The notes beneath the pieces were generated by a model. It did no database searches, was not told the origin of the DNA, and saw only the letters and a program-made list of their open reading frames with translations. Positions 5,362 to 7,628 of a stretch of 7,628 nucleotides of DNA are shown here, piece after piece. Numbering within the stretch: position 1 is the first letter of the stretch; each line of letters starts with the position of its first letter. Origin of the DNA: Chloroflexota bacterium. GTDB lineage: Bacteria > Chloroflexota > Anaerolineae > B4-G1. Both the position numbers and the translations under genes were made by a program. The stretch lies in contig QMOE01000091.1 of the NCBI GenBank assembly GCA_003648125.1, positions 1 through 7,628 on the forward strand, given 5' to 3'.

Positions 5362-6591
5362 TTATGTGAGTAACAAGAGCGCGTATGCGACGATCAACAC
5401 CAGGAGGGCGGATGGGGCGAGGAGGCGGTAGACCGGCCCCCACTCGGCCTTAAAGTAGACCCGGGTCAGCGCCAGGCAGAGGTGCAGGGGAGAGAGCATC
5501 GTTCCCAGGAAACCCCCTGCCAGCAGCCAGACCGCCCATCCCGGGGTGACGTTTCCCCCACTCCCGGCTACCAGTGGCAGCACCACCGGAAAGCCGATGC
5601 TGTAGGCCGCCACCATCATGCCGGTCAGCAGGCCGGGGATGAAGGGCACTGCCAGGGCGATCACTGCCAGCGGGATGTGCAGGCCGGTCAGGGCGTCGGA
5701 GGTGGCGCTGACGGCGCCGCTGTTCTCCAAGACGCTCCTAAAGATCAGTGCGCCAAAGATGACGATCACCGTCTTCCAGGGGATGCGGTGGCGCAGTATT
5801 TCCTCCAGGTCGTGCAGTGGGACACGCTCGGTCGCCATCAGCAGCGTGATGGTCACCACCAGGCTGAGGAGCAGGGCAGCACGCTCGTCGACGGGGAGGG
5901 TCAGTGAGAGGAGGATGACGAGCGCGATGGGCCAGATGCTCGCCATCAGCGCCCGCAGGCTTTGGGCACGCGGGGTCGGAGATGGGGTGCGAGCGCCGCG
6001 CTGGGGCAGTCCTATCAGCCCGAAAAGCAGACCGCCTGCCACCGCCGTCACCGATAACGGCCAGGCCACTCCCGCCAGTTGGGCGGTGGTCAGGCCCAAT
6101 AGTTCGGCCGCCAGCAGCATGGAGGGGTAGAGGGGGAAGATAGGTTCCCAGATGTGGCGGAACCAGTAGTTGACAAAGGTCCTGCGTTCCTCGCTTGCTT
6201 CCAGCCGGTCGCCTACCTCGTCCACCAGCGGGGCCGAGAACATGGCTCCACCGATCATGGGCAGCAGTCCGACCAGCGCCGGGAGTGCAGCGATGACTAT
6301 GCGTCCGTTGGAGATCAATTCCTGGAGCGCAGTGACCACTCCATCTAGTCCGCCGGTCTGGCGCAACAACTCGGCCAGGATCATGATCAGCACGACGGCC
6401 AGCGCCAATCGCAGCGTTAGCAGGTCAATGCTGGTCAGGAGGATGTCGCACCCGATCTCTGGGAGGGGGCGGGCGAAGAGGAGGCCGACTGCCACGGAGG
6501 CGAGCAAAAGCACCAGTCCCAGGTTCCACTTGCGGTTCAGCAGTAGGATGATGCCGGCGAATACGGCAGCTAGTTTGAGGAGGGGGATCAG
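5362..6591 (-). CDS. DUF401-family polytopic membrane protein, putative transporter
   Basis: With a start at CTG 6591 the protein has 409 residues. It matches the DUF401 family, about ten-span membrane proteins that resemble gluconate/citrate-type permeases; their substrate is not established. Recognisable blocks are LVGLLPMIGGAMFSAPLVDE (106-125), RHIWEPIFPLYPS (145-157), PFIPGLLTGMMVAAYSIGFP (316-335) and GTMLSPLHLCLALTRVYF (363-380). The paired Gly/Pro-rich hairpin-like segments at 106-125 and 316-335 would suit a transporter with two inverted halves; this is inference. A longer reading from TTG 6648 is possible, but its extra 19 residues overlap the upstream gene and are polar and unlike the family start. 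The CTG has AAAGGAG five bases upstream and overlaps the preceding TGA as CTGA, indicating translational coupling. The next usable in-frame start, GTG at codon 27, would remove the first span. The gene sits between two glycosyltransferase-like genes, so its cargo may be a precursor or acidic metabolite linked to the envelope, but that is speculative. Confidence 0.85.
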   Translation of the reverse strand: MIPLLKLAAVFAGIILLLNRKWNLGLVLLLASVAVGLLFARPLPEIGCDILLTSIDLLTLRLALAVVLIMILAELLRQTGGLDGVVTALQELISNGRIVIAALPALVGLLPMIGGAMFSAPLVDEVGDRLEASEERRTFVNYWFRHIWEPIFPLYPSMLLAAELLGLTTAQLAGVAWPLSVTAVAGGLLFGLIGLPQRGARTPSPTPRAQSLRALMASIWPIALVILLSLTLPVDERAALLLSLVVTITLLMATERVPLHDLEEILRHRIPWKTVIVIFGALIFRSVLENSGAVSATSDALTGLHIPLAVIALAVPFIPGLLTGMMVAAYSIGFPVVLPLVAGSGGNVTPGWAVWLLAGGFLGTMLSPLHLCLALTRVYFKAEWGPVYRLLAPSALLVLIVAYALLLLT

Positions 6592-7628
6592 GGTTGCTCC
6601 TTTGATTTGATAGCATACAGCACCACTCGTTCGCCCGCCTCGTCCCAAGCCGCTGCCTGGCGGAGCCGTGCGTTCTGTTCCTCACCGGCGTAGAGCGGGC
6701 GCAGGGGGCCAGGGCAGTTTTGGTCGAGCAGTAGGTACTCGACGTGGTATCTCTCGACGGCTTCCAGGAGGCCATCTAGCCCTTCGTTCGGGACGACCAC
6801 GGCCGGTCTGGCGGTATGATACCAAAATCCCGGCGGGTTGCGGGCCATGATGATGGTATCGGCTGGAACTGCGCGCGCGGTCAACCACTTTCCCACTGTG
6901 CTGTAGATTCGCTCCGAGTTGTTCCAGGTGGGCAATTTGCTCAAGATGCCATAGAGGCTCAGGAGCACCGCCATGACGATGAGGCCGCCGGTGAACACCG
7001 CCTGAGCCTGGCGCAAGTTCCAACCGCGTCGCCGCCGCGCCGCCCAGCGCACGGATGCATCCAATCCAACCACCCCTGCCACGTGCAGGAAGGGGAGCAG
7101 CACCCCACTGGAATGGAAAAAGCCGCCGCGCCAGCCGGGGAAGGTAAAAGCCAGGGAATGAACGAGATAGATGGCGAGCAGGTAGACCAGCGCCAGGGTA
7201 AAAGGGGGACGACGGCGGAGACGATAGAGGCCGATGGCGGAGAGGGGCAGCAAAAAGATCACCAGGTCCTCCGCCAACAGCCGCTGCAAATTTGTCCACA
7301 GGGCAAAGAGTTTAGAGTGCAGGATATTGGGCCAGCCCCAGGCCAGATAGGAGCGCAGCGAGAGTTCGCAGTTGTAGCAGAATATGTCGTCGTAATCGGT
7401 GAGCCAGAGGGTCTTTGTGCCAGCGGAAGGGAGCGGCGCGCCGATGACATTTATGTTGCGGAGGAACCAGGGGGCCATCACGAGCAGGTAGCCGAGAATT
7501 AACGATGAACAATGGACAATGAGCAATGAACCAATCTTGCGCCTGGTGCGTGATCGGGGTGAAAGCAAGGGGGCCAGGGCGACGATGGGTAGCAGCAGGA
7601 TGCCGTCGGCGCGGGTCAGGTGGGCCAG
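6588..7628 (-). CDS. GT39-type membrane glycosyltransferase, C-terminal part (cut by window edge)
   Basis: The gene continues beyond the right edge; 346 residues are visible. The reading frame stays open to position 7628, and the first visible residues LAHLTRADGILLLP are typical of the middle of ArnT/PMT-like family 39 enzymes, so the TTG at 7568 is not the real start. The catalytic Asp loop of the N-terminus is outside the window. Membrane spans lie at about visible residues 33-56, 121-136, 143-165, 172-190 and 211-230. The last 115 residues are soluble and contain NPPGFWYHTARPAVVVPNEG (264-283) and EYLLLDQN (297-304), as in the tails of Chloroflexota-type GT39 proteins. Role by family: transfer of a sugar from a polyprenyl-phosphate donor outside the membrane; donor and acceptor are unknown. 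The stop overlaps the CTG start of the DUF401 gene, so the two form one operon. A heptamer array lies in frame around visible residues 32-43. Confidence 0.85.
   Translation of the reverse strand: MAHLTRADGILLLPIVALAPLLSPRSRTRRKIGSLLIVHCSSLILGYLLVMAPWFLRNINVIGAPLPSAGTKTLWLTDYDDIFCYNCELSLRSYLAWGWPNILHSKLFALWTNLQRLLAEDLVIFLLPLSAIGLYRLRRRPPFTLALVYLLAIYLVHSLAFTFPGWRGGFFHSSGVLLPFLHVAGVVGLDASVRWAARRRRGWNLRQAQAVFTGGLIVMAVLLSLYGILSKLPTWNNSERIYSTVGKWLTARAVPADTIIMARNPPGFWYHTARPAVVVPNEGLDGLLEAVERYHVEYLLLDQNCPGPLRPLYAGEEQNARLRQAAAWDEAGERVVLYAIKSKEQP
6597..6603 (-). promoter_or_regulatory. Ribosome binding site deciding a CTG start
   Basis: AAAGGAG, a near-perfect Shine-Dalgarno, lies within the last codons of the upstream glycosyltransferase gene. 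It is followed after 5 nt by CTG (6589-6591), which overlaps the upstream TGA. No ATG, GTG or TTG in the DUF401 frame lies at a workable distance, so this site is the main argument for a rare CTG start. Confidence 0.7.
7501..7535. repeat. Degenerate heptamer array inside the partial glycosyltransferase gene
   Basis: Four clear units with consensus AACAATG start at 7501, 7508, 7515 and 7522 (variants AACGATG, GACAATG, AGCAATG), and a fifth, weaker unit begins at 7529. This AT-rich stretch stands out in a GC-rich gene. It encodes GSLLIVHCSSL at the start of a membrane span. Confidence 0.65.

Noticed and set aside
6592..6648. TTG start at 6648 for the DUF401 gene
   Set aside because: It adds 19 polar residues overlapping the upstream gene by about 60 bp, has no better ribosome binding site, and does not resemble the usual family start.
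7566..7568. TTG at 7568 as the true start of the right-hand glycosyltransferase
   Set aside because: The frame is open to the window edge and the upstream codons encode a typical GT39 segment (HLTRADG), so the gene is simply cut by the window.

Overview
The window is GC-rich and entirely one-directional: six protein genes, all on the minus strand, run from the right edge to about position 189 with gaps of at most about 60 bp. No rRNA, tRNA, CRISPR array, transposase or plus-strand gene is visible. The style suggests an environmental member of the Chloroflexota (Anaerolineae or Caldilineae type): family 39-like membrane glycosyltransferases with long beta-rich C-terminal tails, degenerate 7-bp repeat arrays placed inside genes, and an apparently leaderless promoter. 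That assignment is inferred from gene style and was not tested by any search.

Right part (transcription runs right to left). A GT39-type membrane glycosyltransferase enters from outside the window (6588-7628, N-terminus missing). Its stop overlaps, by 4 bp, the likely CTG start of a DUF401-family polytopic membrane protein (5362-6591). After a 61-bp gap, which carries a short heptamer array and a consensus -10 box, comes a 920-residue glycosyltransferase-like protein (2538-5300). Its GT39/PMT-like membrane half is followed by three related beta-sandwich-like repeats.

Left part. A compact regulatory operon follows 46 bp later: an ECF sigma factor (1928-2491), a membrane anti-sigma factor with a zinc-binding ZAS motif whose start overlaps the sigma stop (1308-1931), and a multi-pass membrane protein of unknown function with a Gly/Asn-rich loop (189-1292). 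The last 188 bp hold no gene but carry an imperfect palindromic, REP-like repeat, a small hairpin, and a 10-bp repeat whose second copy includes the stop codon of the last gene.

How they may work together. The two glycosyltransferase-like proteins and the DUF401 protein point to envelope glycosylation or transport. The sigma/anti-sigma pair would sense an envelope condition and probably controls its own operon, including the membrane protein. The most unusual signal is a set of four degenerate arrays with an exact 7-bp period. Three lie in frame inside glycosyltransferase genes, and one sits in the intergenic promoter, where it may supply the -35 element.
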